From Sporolactobacillus sp. Y61 (GTDB taxonomy: Bacteria; Bacillota; Bacilli; Bacillales; Sporolactobacillaceae), in NCBI RefSeq assembly GCF_040529185.1, contig NZ_CP159510.1, forward strand, positions 2,356,001 to 2,420,000: a stretch of 64,000 nt of DNA, read 5' to 3'. Of this stretch, positions 18,994-27,216 are shown piece after piece. The position numbers and the translations under genes are program-made. Below the pieces are notes generated by a model. It did no database searches. It saw only the letters and a program-made list of their open reading frames with translations, and was not told the origin of the DNA. Within the stretch, counting starts at the first letter, position 1; every line of letters starts with the position of its first letter.

Positions 18994-19308
18994 TTACCCT
19001 TTCGCCCTTCGCGAGACATCATCGAAGCCAGATTTTTTTTTAAGCCACGAGAGTTCCGTGGTCAGGCGGCCAACTTCGCCATAGAGCCTTTCGATTTTTT
19101 CTTCGTATGCCGCCTGCATCCGGCTCTGTTCGTTCTGCCGGCGGTCGAAGAGTTGTGGCAACTGTTCCAGGGCTGTCTTCTTCCATTTTCGCAACAGATT
19201 GACATGGACACCGTACCTGGAGGACAATTCGTTTAGCGTCATCTCCTCCCGCAGAATTTCGAGCACGATTTTGGCTTTGAAGTCTTTTGAGTATGATTTA
19301 CGCTTCAT
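18994..19308 (-). CDS. IS3-family transposase OrfA (helix-turn-helix)
   Basis: A 104-residue OrfA with the N-terminal helix-turn-helix MKRKSYSKDFKAKIVLEIL, followed by LNELSSRYGVHVNLLRKWKK, and a leucine-zipper-like segment (KIERLYGEVGRLTTELSWL) for multimerisation and frameshift fusion with OrfB. The matching OrfB that should follow on the minus strand below 18994 is absent. The upstream flank carries the IS end at 19327-19356. Transposition is unlikely without OrfB. Confidence 0.85.
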   Translation of the reverse strand: MKRKSYSKDFKAKIVLEILREEMTLNELSSRYGVHVNLLRKWKKTALEQLPQLFDRRQNEQSRMQAAYEEKIERLYGEVGRLTTELSWLKKKSGFDDVSRRAKG

Positions 19309-19326
19309 AAATCTACCTTAACACAT

Positions 19327-19356
19327 CCTCATTTCGTGTCCGAATTCTTGGGTCCA
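19327..19356 (-). repeat. Terminal inverted repeat of IS3-type element
   Basis: The minus strand reads TGGACCCAAGAATTCGGACA and continues to AATGAGG, beginning with TGG and lying 19 bases before the orfA start region, as IS3-family left ends do. Only this one end was found. The target sequence beyond it is the toxin-tail relic at 19362. Confidence 0.55.
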
Positions 19357-19361
19357 TTATA

Positions 19362-19520
19362 GTTTGTCTTCTTAACATATCCATCAATCTCTGAAATTAT
19401 CTCAATACTTACCGGTCTTGAATTATCTCCATCGTAATTAATTTAAACATCAACAGAAACCTTTTTCCTACTCTCAATTGCTTTAGCCCATTGATTCTCT
19501 AACTTTTTATATTTACCAAG
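19362..19520 (-). pseudogene. C-terminal relic of a DNA/RNA non-specific nuclease toxin
   Basis: Read on the minus strand, this short stretch encodes YKKLENQWAKAIESRKKVSV, then DV, a TAA stop, and INYDGDNSRPVSIEI with EIDGYVKK. This resembles the C-terminal end of polymorphic-toxin DNA/RNA non-specific endonucleases (EKQWAKAL..GKKVTVDI..Y.G.S.RP). The TAA replaces an expected Lys codon, and the IS end at 19356 cuts the last residues. The 5' part is gone: 19521-19688 holds unrelated sequence, perhaps another IS scar. It is probably an orphan toxin-tip cassette from the LXG locus. Confidence 0.55.
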
Positions 19521-19688
19521 TTATCGTAGCTGGATTGAGAGACAGGGTTATCCAACACAGGAGACCCCCAATTTTGTCGGCCGCTACGTCTAACAATGGT
19601 CACCAGGAAGTTTCCCGGGTGTGTCAGGATTATTTGACGCCCTCTATTTCAACAACCCTAAAATGGCTATCTCGCCTGATGTATGAAC

Positions 19689-20048
19689 TTAATTTGGATT
19701 TTTTTCTCTGTATTTTTTAATTCTGGCAGCCCAAATAACAATTAGATCTCTCAAATCTTTAGTATTAACTTCACACCAATCCCCTTTGCCATCATCAGCC
19801 AGATTATCGTATATTTGTGTTTTATCTTTATGAATTTCAACACCACACACATTACCATTTAATTCTGCATAATCCAATCTTCCATCTAATACAGCTTCGA
19901 ATTTATCCAAAGCATAAGAAGGATCCCCACCTTGGATGTCAGACATAAGAAAAGTTGCAACTAAATATTTTTCTCTATTTTTTGTTTTAATAATCAACGT
20001 TTTACTCCCGCTGTCAAATGTAATTTCATCGAATTCATATTGAATCAA
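19689..20048 (-). CDS. Candidate immunity protein of the EndoU toxin
   Basis: A 119-residue acidic, soluble protein, MIQYEFDEITFDSGSKTL onwards, with no motif I can name. It begins 27 bases after the EndoU toxin fragment stops, the usual place of a cognate immunity gene. The start is TTG at 20048, six bases after GGAGGG; the longer frame to 20078 includes that site. The function is inferred from position and size only. Confidence 0.6.
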   Translation of the reverse strand: MIQYEFDEITFDSGSKTLIIKTKNREKYLVATFLMSDIQGGDPSYALDKFEAVLDGRLDYAELNGNVCGVEIHKDKTQIYDNLADDGKGDWCEVNTKDLRDLIVIWAARIKKYREKNPN

Positions 20049-20074
20049 AGATATCCCTCCATTTATATATAGAT

Positions 20075-21040
20075 TCAATAAATTGGAAATGATGAGATTA
20101 TTTTACCGCTCTTCATGTCTATATACATTTGAATCTGCATACCATTTGACAACTCACCTATAAAAGTGTTTCTTGTTCCTTCGATAAATTGCCTGTTTTC
20201 GAATGCCTCGTTAATTGATTCTACTATTTTTTGCGCATCCCAATTCTCCGGGAAAAAGGTTGATTCTCCTCCATTTGCCGTCTTTGGAACATTGTTAACT
20301 TCTATCTTAGCTTTATAGACACCATACTTATTTGGTGCAGATTCTGTCCCTGGAATAATCCTCCCAGGTGTGTCTGAAATTGATTCAGAATGGTAGCCTA
20401 CCGCTTTTCCACGTGCATTAAGTTGTCCTTCAAGAATATGTTCCAAGGCTCCTCTTCTAAATTTATCAGTGTTTTTTAGTTTGTCAATCGATGTAATTGG
20501 TTCACTCGTATTATTACTCTTAGGATTATCAGAGGTTCCAGGCGTGTTAACACCTTTCCCAACAGTACTGTCATCAGACTTATAAACGATCCCTTCCAAC
20601 CTATCCCGGAAATACTCCGGGTTCAGCACATTAACCGGAATTCGTCCATTGGCATCGGCGAATGACAGCGGCGGGGTTTCCTGTTGGTCTCTCAGGATTT
20701 TATTGAACGCCTCCAGGGCGATCCGCTGTTTTTCAAGCATGTAATCCTCGCTGCCCGGTTTTAACTCCGTGGCTTCGTTCCTGATTTTCTCGTTTATTCT
20801 TTCTGAAAGCTGCTTCAGGAACGCCACTTCATCGACTTTGCCTGCTTTTGCGAATTTGCCAGCTTTGGCGGCTTTATCTGCGTTTCTCGTGAATAGTGAA
20901 GAGCCAATCGACAGAGATGCGTAGGTATACCACCGGGATTTCGTAAACTCATTCCCGTTAACGACATCTTCTTCATAGGACATTTTTATTTGATATGCGA
21001 GTAGTTGATTGGTTTCCTTCCAGCGGGCGATGGCCATCAT
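20075..21040 (-). pseudogene. EndoU-type toxin C-terminal fragment of an LXG effector
   Basis: Truncated polymorphic toxin. Residues 1-70 look like the pre-toxin region (RWYTYASLSIGSSLF, KAAKAGKFAKAGK), followed by a helical linker, a low-complexity hinge (GTSDNPKSNNTSEP) and a C-terminal bacterial EndoU RNase domain. The EndoU signatures are RGALEHILEGQLNARGKAVG with catalytic His, GYHSES with the second His, ESTFFPENWDAQKIV, and GKIISSFP at the end. The open frame continues upstream of the ATG at 21040 as TEKEAGD until a TAA near 21058, and the LXG secretion domain is absent, so this is the rear half of a broken effector. It could still be translated from GGAG-AC-ATG. The immunity candidate follows directly. 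Confidence 0.8.
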
Positions 21041-21068
21041 GTCTCCGGCTTCTTTTTCAGTTTAAATC

Positions 21069-21140
21069 CTATTTTTTGGAGTGCTCGATTGCTGCTTTGG
21101 CCAACCGGTTAACTTCCTTTTGACTCAATTTAACGTTCAT
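21069..21140 (-). CDS. Putative 23-aa small protein
   Basis: ATG at 21140 lies nine bases after a perfect AAAGGAG. The peptide, MNVKLSQKEVNRLAKAAIEH plus SKK, is basic and helical and ends in TAG just upstream of the EndoU fragment. TTGTCC and TAAGAT upstream could form a promoter divergent from that of the holin-like toxin. It may be a real short gene or the surviving start of a deleted one. Confidence 0.35.
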   Translation of the reverse strand: MNVKLSQKEVNRLAKAAIEHSKK

Positions 21141-21218
21141 TTTGACACGCTCCTTTTATCTTAGCCTTTTAGAAGCAGTATCGGACAAAAAAGAAGAATA
21201 TACCTAGTGAAGCCAGTT

Positions 21219-21227
21219 TGCTATAAT
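21219..21227 (+). promoter_or_regulatory. Extended -10 promoter of the holin-like toxin mRNA
   Basis: TGCTATAAT, an exact extended -10 element, about 99 bases before the toxin start codon. No good -35 is present, which is usual for extended -10 promoters. The leader contains a GTGTTCGG/CCCGACAC hairpin that may control translation. Confidence 0.55.
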
Positions 21228-21325
21228 GATAGAGACAACAAAATGAACGGGGTGGGAGCGCTGCTCTGCTGTTCCTGTTGGTGTTCGGTGAACCCGACAC
21301 TTCGGGAGAAAGGGGGGTGGCGCCC

Positions 21326-21415
21326 ATGACGGTTTATCAGGCCATCAGCTTGATGATTTCCTTTGCAACGCTGATAATCATGATGCTGTCATTTAAAGAT
21401 AAAACAAAAAAGTAA
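21326..21415 (+). CDS. Holin-like type I toxin peptide
   Basis: A 29-residue membrane peptide, MTVYQAISLMISFATLIIMM followed by LSFKDKTKK. A short polar start, one hydrophobic helix and a lysine-rich tail match the putative holin-like toxin family (Hol_Tox, related to TxpA/BsrG), which damages the membrane when its antisense RNA is lost. AGGGGGGTGG precedes the ATG. The 3' end runs into a bidirectional terminator, as expected for toxin and antitoxin RNAs overlapping tail to tail. It lies inside the decayed toxin locus and may help keep the region. Confidence 0.8.
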   Translation: MTVYQAISLMISFATLIIMMLSFKDKTKK

Positions 21416-21451
21416 TCCACCCGGTTCCCTACCTGTGATGGATTACTTTTT
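21407..21451. terminator. Bidirectional terminator of the type I toxin/antitoxin pair
   Basis: AGTAATCCA (21411-21419) and TGGATTACT (21439-21447) form the stem. TTTTT follows on the plus strand, and the minus strand ends in a T run (complement of AAAAAA at 21405-21410). It would stop the toxin mRNA, and an antitoxin RNA entering from the right. Confidence 0.65.
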
Positions 21452-21473
21452 GTGATCTCTTGCAGCGTAATGA

Positions 21474-21530
21474 TCGCTTAGCGATTTTTGTTGTCATCCG
21501 TTAGTGTGGCTGCACTAACGGATTTTATTT
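21474..21530. terminator. Two further hairpins downstream of the toxin
   Basis: The short palindrome ATCGCT-TAGCGAT is followed by TTTT. It is followed by an 11-bp stem, ATCCGTTAGTG and CACTAACGGAT (21496-21523), then TTTTATTTT on the plus strand. An antitoxin RNA promoter should lie near 21480-21560 on the minus strand, but I could not fix it. Confidence 0.5.
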
Positions 21531-21613
21531 TCCGTTCCATGCACCTTCATTATACACAAGTATTTTATTTCTGAAAACCAAAGGATTCATTGTTACCCAA
21601 GTATTCCTGAATT

Positions 21614-21905
21614 TTAATTGTCAATGTTTTTTATCATACAAATGGATAGGTGGCTTTTCAACATGGCTATTGCTTCTTGTTCTGACACCCTCTTGCCATA
21701 AGGACGGAAACCAGCACGATAAAACATTTTCATCTCCTTTTCCTTGTGCACCTGATTAACAAAAGGCTGAACGCCAACCTCTTTTTCTAAAAATGGAACG
21801 CCTTTTTTAAACGACGGGTTCCAGTCCAACACGGCATTGACAATAACATCATGCCCTTCAATCGTTTGATATGCACGATTCGGAGCATAGACCAGCTGAC
21901 ATACA
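21614..21905 (-). pseudogene. Fragment of an unrecognised protein
   Basis: The minus-strand frame reads CQLVYAPNRAYQTIEGHDVI and continues VNAVLDWNPSFKKGVPFLEK, EVGVQPFVNQVHKEKEMKMF, YRAGFRPYGKRVSEQEAIAM to the stop at 21614. It has ordinary protein-like composition but no start codon: upstream the frame meets TAA, while another frame (SKMIDNHGLYVSWS) seems to be its broken continuation. I do not recognise the family. It lies between the front and rear halves of the LXG effector. Confidence 0.45.
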
Positions 21906-21944
21906 GCCCGTGGTTATCGATCATTTTAGATTGAAGCGAGATGC

Positions 21945-21987
21945 CCCCGGATGTTAGCCGACGTTGTTTGTCGGCTTACAACCGGGG
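21945..21987. repeat. Long imperfect hairpin, possible IS200/IS605-type end
   Basis: Arms CCCCGGATGTTAGCCGAC and GTCGGCTTACAACCGGGG pair at 16 of 18 positions around a 7-nt loop. The plus-strand flank, GAAGCGAGATGCCCCCGG, is reminiscent of right ends of IS200/IS605 tnpB elements, but no tnpA or tnpB is present. It lies 58 bases from where the LXG gene stops. Confidence 0.4.
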
Positions 21988-22044
21988 AGCAGACCTTAGA
22001 TGGCCCCAAATGAAACTAATAGAAAAAAAACGTAGCAGCCGAAT

Positions 22045-22722
22045 TTATGTCCAAAAATCAGGATTATGAGTTCCAATTCCGTACGATCGAACGCGCGTCG
22101 CGTTCATCAGCTCGCTGTAAAGAGCGGCGACGTACTGGAAGTCCATGTCCAACTGCCGGTATTCGCTTGTCAGCTCCTGATCCAGGCTGCGGACATCATG
22201 CACCATCTTCTGCCGCCGGTCATCGGCTTCATCCAGCTTGTTTTCTACAGATTTCGTGGAAAAAACGTCGATCGTCACCAGGTCAGAGATGCGGTTCAGA
22301 ATCTTCCGGATGCCATCCTGCTGCTGCTCGATCAGCTGAGAGGAACGGAGTCTGCCGAACACAAGGTCATCCTCGAGAAACGGGACGTTGACATACGTGT
22401 CGCCGCCGAGATTTTTATTGTCAATCATTCCGGGGATTCCTTTAAAAAAAGCAATCCGCTTGTCGATCAGGCGCAGCCAGGCATCCACAACGTGGCTCTG
22501 GGCTTCATAAAACGAACGGATCGCATCGGCACCCCGCCCCTGAAAATCGCTGCCGCCAAGCTGCGTCACGCCCTGAAAAGTTGCTCTAAGCGTTTCAAAC
22601 TGGCCTCTCAGCGTTTGATAATCATGGGCACGCACTGTGGCGGCTTCGACCAGTGTATCGGCTTCAAAGACTTTCGTATCCGACGCCCCGCCGCCACCGG
22701 ACCCCATCATGTTAATTCTCAT
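22045..22722 (-). CDS. LXG-domain type VII effector, N-terminal part only
   Basis: Front half of a YobL/YwqJ/YeeF-type polymorphic toxin. Residues 15-215 form the LXG domain, which guides secretion by the ESX/T7SS machinery: KVFEADTLVEAATVRAHDYQ, GSDFQGRGADAIRSFY, then helical bundle sequence. Full effectors continue with a pre-toxin and a toxin tip, 400-600 residues in all; this one stops at residue 225 (THNPDFWT). The EndoU fragment at 20075-21040 is a plausible lost rear half, about 1 kb away after rearrangement. ATG overlaps the YwqI-like stop by four bases (ATGA), so ywqH-ywqI-LXG is one operon. Confidence 0.8.
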   Translation of the reverse strand: MRINMMGSGGGGASDTKVFEADTLVEAATVRAHDYQTLRGQFETLRATFQGVTQLGGSDFQGRGADAIRSFYEAQSHVVDAWLRLIDKRIAFFKGIPGMIDNKNLGGDTYVNVPFLEDDLVFGRLRSSQLIEQQQDGIRKILNRISDLVTIDVFSTKSVENKLDEADDRRQKMVHDVRSLDQELTSEYRQLDMDFQYVAALYSELMNATRVRSYGIGTHNPDFWT

Positions 22723-22973
22723 CGGATCACCTCATCCTGGCGCTTGAGCAGATCGACGTTGGCTTTCGTGTCAGCGATGTTATTCTGGAGACCTTCTATG
22801 TAAATGGTGAGGAGTTGCTGCACCATCGCTTCCTTGCTTTCCCAGTCGGTCGTTATTGCCAGACGATTCGATCCCCGACCGGACGGATCTTTAAGAGAAA
22901 GCTGGTTTGCTGCAGCCTTTGCCTCATCCAGACGACCGCTGACCTGTCCGTGGTTGAGTGCAATCTGTCCCAT
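22719..22973 (-). CDS. YwqI-like (DUF5344) T7SS partner protein
   Basis: An 84-residue helical WXG100-like protein, MGQIALNHGQVSGRLDEAKA to VDLLKRQDEVIR. YwqI homologues sit between YwqH and LXG effectors and are thought to act as chaperone or targeting partners for type VII export of the effector. Its ATG shares one base with the upstream stop (TGATG) and is preceded by GGGAGG. Family assignment rests on length, composition and operon order. Confidence 0.75.
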   Translation of the reverse strand: MGQIALNHGQVSGRLDEAKAAANQLSLKDPSGRGSNRLAITTDWESKEAMVQQLLTIYIEGLQNNIADTKANVDLLKRQDEVIR

Positions 22974-23401
22974 CAGAACAGCCTCCCTTTGATTTTGTCG
23001 ACCTGCGCCCAGAAATCGCTCGCAGCTTCTTCCCCCTGGCGCATCAGGTATTCCGCGCCGTAGGCCATGCTTCGCGTTGCATCCAGAAAACCGGCCTGAG
23101 TGCGCAAATTCGAGATTTCCGTATCAATCCGTTGTTGATAGTCATCGATGCGACCAGTCAGTTTCGACTTCATCCCGTCACGAGCATCCTCCCGCCTGTT
23201 CTGAAAGGAACGGGCACGGGAGCCTTTCCAGTTTCCGTCCAGTTCTGGCTTGACCAGATTCCTGATCTCATCCAGAGACGCCTGCTGTTCATTTTCCAGC
23301 GCCCGTTTTGCCTGCTTCAGCCGTGCAATTTTATCATCAACCTCGCCCGCCTGCTGAGACAGACTTCGATAGATCCAGCTCATCGTTCCTGAAGCACTCA
23401 T
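22973..23401 (-). CDS. YwqH-like (DUF5082) T7SS partner protein
   Basis: A 142-residue coiled-coil protein. An N-terminal heptad region (QQAGEVDDKIARLKQAKRAL) is followed by a central WKGSRA element, analogous to the WXG turn, and a second helix (RIDDYQQRIDTEISNLRTQA). YwqH homologues open the ywqHI-LXG operon and associate with the LXG domain. Start ATG follows GAGAGGGG. It is first in the three-gene unit and the only piece besides YwqI that looks full length. Confidence 0.75.
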   Translation of the reverse strand: MSASGTMSWIYRSLSQQAGEVDDKIARLKQAKRALENEQQASLDEIRNLVKPELDGNWKGSRARSFQNRREDARDGMKSKLTGRIDDYQQRIDTEISNLRTQAGFLDATRSMAYGAEYLMRQGEEAASDFWAQVDKIKGRLF

Positions 23402-23615
23402 GACGTTGATCCCCTCTCATCTCGAAATCAATTTGGCAAGTCTTTAAGGTATTGGTTCCGCAGCGATACCTCGCCGGTTGTGTTTCAGTTACCGGTTATG
23501 TTGATCCGCATAAATATCCGTCTATTCGATAAAAGTTGAGTGCGCTTACACATTCAGTTACTTAAATTCTATCGAAATGATTTCACTCTGTGAATGCGGA
23601 AAACGTCCTGTTTAT

Positions 23616-23815
23616 CCGGCAAAAATGAGCCCGTTTGACTCATTTCGAAGCTTTCCGTCAAGAATTAAGGGGACTATTTTACTACGCGCATCAAGAACTT
23701 TAAGTAGACGATTCTTTGATTGCTGAAGGCGGTCATCAAAATAAGCCACGTTTACCAAAAAATAGGCTGCGCTCTGCCAAAAATGAGCCACCTTTTTCCA
23801 GAATACAGGCCAGAG
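23616..23815 (-). repeat. Repeated GTGGCTCATTTTTGG-type motifs, IS21-like end relic
   Basis: On the minus strand near-copies of GTGGCTCATTTTTGG recur: GTGGCTCATTTTTGG, CAGCCTATTTTTTGG, GTGGCTTATTTTGATG and GGGCTCATTTTTGCCGG. Several IS21-family elements carry such multiple terminal repeats. No istA or istB gene is present. I treat it as the scar of such an end. Confidence 0.4.
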
Positions 23816-23829
23816 TGACAAACCCTTAA

Positions 23830-24143
23830 TCGGGCCCTTCCTGGTACTTGTTTATACGTTGATTCGTCGATCAGCTTGATACCTGTTTCAGCAGCGAAGC
23901 GATCCGTATCGTTTTCTGCATACATAACACGCTGTTTCCGCGTCGAAGGCGTGATAGAGGCGAGTGACGCTTTCCCGTTCGCTTCCCAGCCTTCCGCGCG
24001 CTTCTGCCGGTCGAGCGCTTGATCCATGAGGCGTAAAACGTGCACCACCTGATTCTCATCGCTCGATCCATATCGTCCATCGCCTTTTCTTCAAAAGTCA
24101 GCAGATCAGTGTCCGCTTTCCAAATCGCCAATAAATCGTCCAA
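23830..24143 (-). pseudogene. Frameshifted transposase-like fragment
   Basis: Reading from 24143, MDDLLAIWKADTDLLTFEEK and AMDDMDRA continue after a one-base shift near 24060-24075 as ENQVVHVLRLMDQALDRQKR, AEGWEANGKAS and RVMYAENDTDRFAAETGIKL. The segment resembles the N-terminal region of UPF0236/ISLre2-type proteins (LMDQ.L...R.EGW...GK), but this is by eye. The reading frame ends in the IS21-like repeats. Non-functional. Confidence 0.4.
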
Positions 24144-24845
24144 AGAGGAGGCCTCGATTCTCTGATGTATTTACCTGCCTGGAGGTATACATTCAGGATA
24201 AGAAAGAAGTCCTCTTTTTTTCGTCCAGTAAAAGAACATCTTTACGCCTGCCTAACGGAATCAAAAATGGCCAGATTCCCCCGTAATCATGCCCATTCTC
24301 CTCCGAGTAATATTTTACACATAGCCATTGTTTGCCGTTCGACTGTCTGCGGTAGTTAACCGGACAAAACATATGGATGCCGATTCCAGGCGCCTGTCAC
24401 ATGGCCTTTTTTGACACGGGATTGCGGATATTTTTCACGAGACAATCGACCTTCAAGTGGCATGAAACTCCGTTAAGAACGTATATTCGTTCTAATTGAG
24501 TTATACTATATAATAGGTGGCTATTGGGTAAATCAGATAAAAATCGGATGTCTTCATCTACAGTTCCTTTTTGCCTGCGAACCAAGTGCGGGATGGCTAC
24601 CTGCACTTTGGGGGAATTCGCAGGCTTTCGATCAAACGTCAAACGATTGGTTGGAGATAAAGGCAGGCAGAACATTGAAAGAGAAAAACTAATAACTGAT
24701 TTGCTGCTCTGACACTGTCAAAGTCGTCGTTTCCTTTATACCGGGCGGCGGGCAAAAATGCTCTGCCATTAGTATAACGGCATGATCCGTGTGCATTCGA
24801 TTCATCCCGATGTGCTTTCTCATCTTCCAAAGGAGGAGATAACAG
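24144..24845. other. Degraded intergenic stretch upstream of otsAB
   Basis: About 700 bases with no supported gene. AAAGAGGA (24143-24150) and TCCTCTTT (24210-24217, followed by more T) could pair over a long loop and terminate plus-strand transcription. The last 15 bases hold the strong AAAGGAGGAGA site of the trehalose gene. I could not find a confident promoter. Confidence 0.4.
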
Positions 24846-27047
24846 ATGAGTAAAACCATTCTCATTTCGAACCGATTACCGGTAACCGTACGCAAAAAAG
24901 ACGATCAAATCACCTTTCATGAAAGCATCGGTGGACTTGCCACAGGCTTGAAGGGCTATCAGCAGAAATCGGGCAGTCCGTGGATCGGTTGGGCGGGCAT
25001 TGCTGATGAAGTGTTGTCGGACGATGATAAACAGCTGATTGACGATAAATTAAACGAAAAATGGTCTTGCGTACCCGTTTCATTGACAAAAGACGATCTG
25101 GATAAATACTATTACGGGTTTTCGAATAACACGATCTGGCCGTTATTTCATTATTTCCTGAATAAAACGCATTATGATTTTCGAACGTGGGAAGCGTACA
25201 AGCGAGTGAACAACAAATTTTTTGAAGCAGTTGATCGCATAATGGAAGCGGATGATACTGTCTGGATTCACGATTATCAGTTGATGCTGCTTCCGCAGAT
25301 GATCCGGAATAAATATCCGAACGCCAAAATCGGCTTCTTTCTTCACATTCCATTCCCGTCTTATGAGCTGTTCCGCACGCTGATCTGGCGGGAAGAAATA
25401 CTCCGCGGCCTGCTCGGCGCCGATCTGATCGGTTTTCATACGTACGATTACGTGCGTCATTTCTTCAGTACGTGTACCCGACTGCTCGGGCTAAACCGCA
25501 AGATTCACACGATCATCTATGAAGATCGGGAGGTTCATGTCGACGCTTTTCCAATGGGGATTGATTATGATTTCTTCGCCGGCCATACGACCGATGAGTC
25601 GCAAGCAGCGTCATTTAAAAAGATGTCGTCAATGAAAACAATCCTTTCCATCGACCGCCTCGACTATACAAAAGGGATTCCAGAGAAAATCCGGTCGTTC
25701 AGACGGCTGCTCGTCAGATATCCACAGTATCGGGAAAAAGTGCGATTCAATCTGATCGTTGCCCCTTCGCGAGTGAAAGTCGATTCGTACAAGCGATTGC
25801 GCCGGCAAATTACTGAATTGGTCAGTTCGGTGAACGGGACGTACGGAACGGTTGACTGGATGCCAATCTGGTTCTACTTCCAGTCTTTTCCGCAAGAACA
25901 GCTGATCTCCTTTTACCGCCATTCGGACGTCCTCCTTGTCACACCGCTGCGTGATGGCATGAATCTTGTTGCCAAAGAATATACAGCTTCACGGACGGAT
26001 CTGCAGGGCATGCTCGTCATCAGTGAAACCGCTGGAGCAGCCAGAGAGCTGGGAGAGGCTGTGATTGTCAATCCGTATGATTACAACGCAGTCGCAGCGG
26101 GCATCAAAACAGCACTGGAGATGCCGACAGAGGAAAAAGCCGCACGAAATAAAATCATGCAGGAACGATTGAAACGCTATAATATTCATTTCTGGGTGCG
26201 CACGTTTCTCGAAACGCTTAAACAGGTGACTTCACAACCTGATATCATTGCCGCGAAAAATCTTGATCAGGATCACTCTTTGGTTGTCAATGCTTATCGC
26301 CGGGCGAAGAAGAGAGTTTTATTTCTGGATTATGACGGGACATTGGTTGGGTTTGCCCAGACGCCTGAGCTGGCCAAGCCGGATGCCGAGCTCAGGGAAC
26401 TGCTGCGCACGCTTGCCGAAGATCCGAAAAATACGATCGTGATTAACTCGGGAAGAGACAAAAGTTCGCTGGAACAATGGTTCCCGGAGTCGAATCTTCA
26501 TCTCGTGTCGGCGCATGGCCTCTGGGTCCGACACCCGAACCAAAAGTGGAAAATGACTGTGCCGCTGAACAACGAATGGAAAAAAGCGATTCGCCCGATT
26601 CTCCAGATGAATGCTGATCGGATGCCCGGATCCTTTATCGAAGAAAAAGAATACTCGCTGGCATGGCACTACCGTCTTTGTGAACCAGATGCCATCGATC
26701 TTTGGCTGCCAACGATCAAGGCGAATTTAATGAACCTGACCAGTTCATTGAATCTCCGAATCTTGCAGGGGAAAAAGGTGCTTGAGATCAAAGATAATCG
26801 GGTCAGCAAGGGATCGGTGACGCCGCTTTTTCTGCGGGGTAAACATTACGACTTTGTCTTTGGTATCGGCGACGACCAGACCGACGAGGATTTATTTGCC
26901 TCATTGCCCAAAAATGCGTTTTCCGTTAAAGTCGGTATCGACGAGACCCGGGCTGCTTACCGGCTGAAATCGTGGCATGCGGTACGCGCGCTTCTCCGGA
27001 AATTCGCGGAAACAGGGAAGGAACTGGAAGCTGCCAATCGCCTGTGA
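24846..27047 (+). CDS. otsAB: Fused trehalose-6-phosphate synthase/phosphatase
   Basis: Bifunctional cytosolic enzyme: residues 1-460 are a GT20 trehalose-6-phosphate synthase and residues 480-733 a HAD-type trehalose-6-phosphatase. Together they would turn UDP-glucose and glucose 6-phosphate into trehalose. GT20 marks are [55 protein letters not shown] and [14 protein letters not shown]. Phosphatase marks are [10 protein letters not shown] (nucleophile Asp), INSGRDKS and [12 protein letters not shown]. Most bacteria keep OtsA and OtsB separate; a TPS-TPP fusion is better known from yeast, plants and a few bacteria. The ATG follows AAAGGAGGAGATAACAG. It lies inside the accessory island and is flanked by relics, so horizontal acquisition is plausible. 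Confidence 0.93.
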   Translation: MSKTILISNRLPVTVRKKDDQITFHESIGGLATGLKGYQQKSGSPWIGWAGIADEVLSDDDKQLIDDKLNEKWSCVPVSLTKDDLDKYYYGFSNNTIWPLFHYFLNKTHYDFRTWEAYKRVNNKFFEAVDRIMEADDTVWIHDYQLMLLPQMIRNKYPNAKIGFFLHIPFPSYELFRTLIWREEILRGLLGADLIGFHTYDYVRHFFSTCTRLLGLNRKIHTIIYEDREVHVDAFPMGIDYDFFAGHTTDESQAASFKKMSSMKTILSIDRLDYTKGIPEKIRSFRRLLVRYPQYREKVRFNLIVAPSRVKVDSYKRLRRQITELVSSVNGTYGTVDWMPIWFYFQSFPQEQLISFYRHSDVLLVTPLRDGMNLVAKEYTASRTDLQGMLVISETAGAARELGEAVIVNPYDYNAVAAGIKTALEMPTEEKAARNKIMQERLKRYNIHFWVRTFLETLKQVTSQPDIIAAKNLDQDHSLVVNAYRRAKKRVLFLDYDGTLVGFAQTPELAKPDAELRELLRTLAEDPKNTIVINSGRDKSSLEQWFPESNLHLVSAHGLWVRHPNQKWKMTVPLNNEWKKAIRPILQMNADRMPGSFIEEKEYSLAWHYRLCEPDAIDLWLPTIKANLMNLTSSLNLRILQGKKVLEIKDNRVSKGSVTPLFLRGKHYDFVFGIGDDQTDEDLFASLPKNAFSVKVGIDETRAAYRLKSWHAVRALLRKFAETGKELEAANRL

Positions 27048-27216
27048 CGTTTTGGTTGAACGGCATCTGAACCGATGTATGCAATCCGTAATTTTAACGA
27101 CCATCTGTACAGAGACATCGACAAATCTTGGATTCCCCATCGATCATGAGTAAACGATTCTGTTTCTGAAACATCTCCATCGTTCTTTTTTTTTGCCGGA
27201 CTGTCTTTCTCTAACA

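Larger units (their letters stand above)
18110..19361. mobile_element. Rearranged IS3-family remnant
   Basis: A frameshifted orfB-type transposase on the plus strand abuts an orfA-type gene on the minus strand, which is not the order of any functional IS3 element (IR-orfA-orfB-IR on one strand). Only one terminal repeat candidate is visible, outside orfA at 19327-19356. Either two elements have been truncated against each other near 18920-18990 or an internal segment has inverted. Confidence 0.65.
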
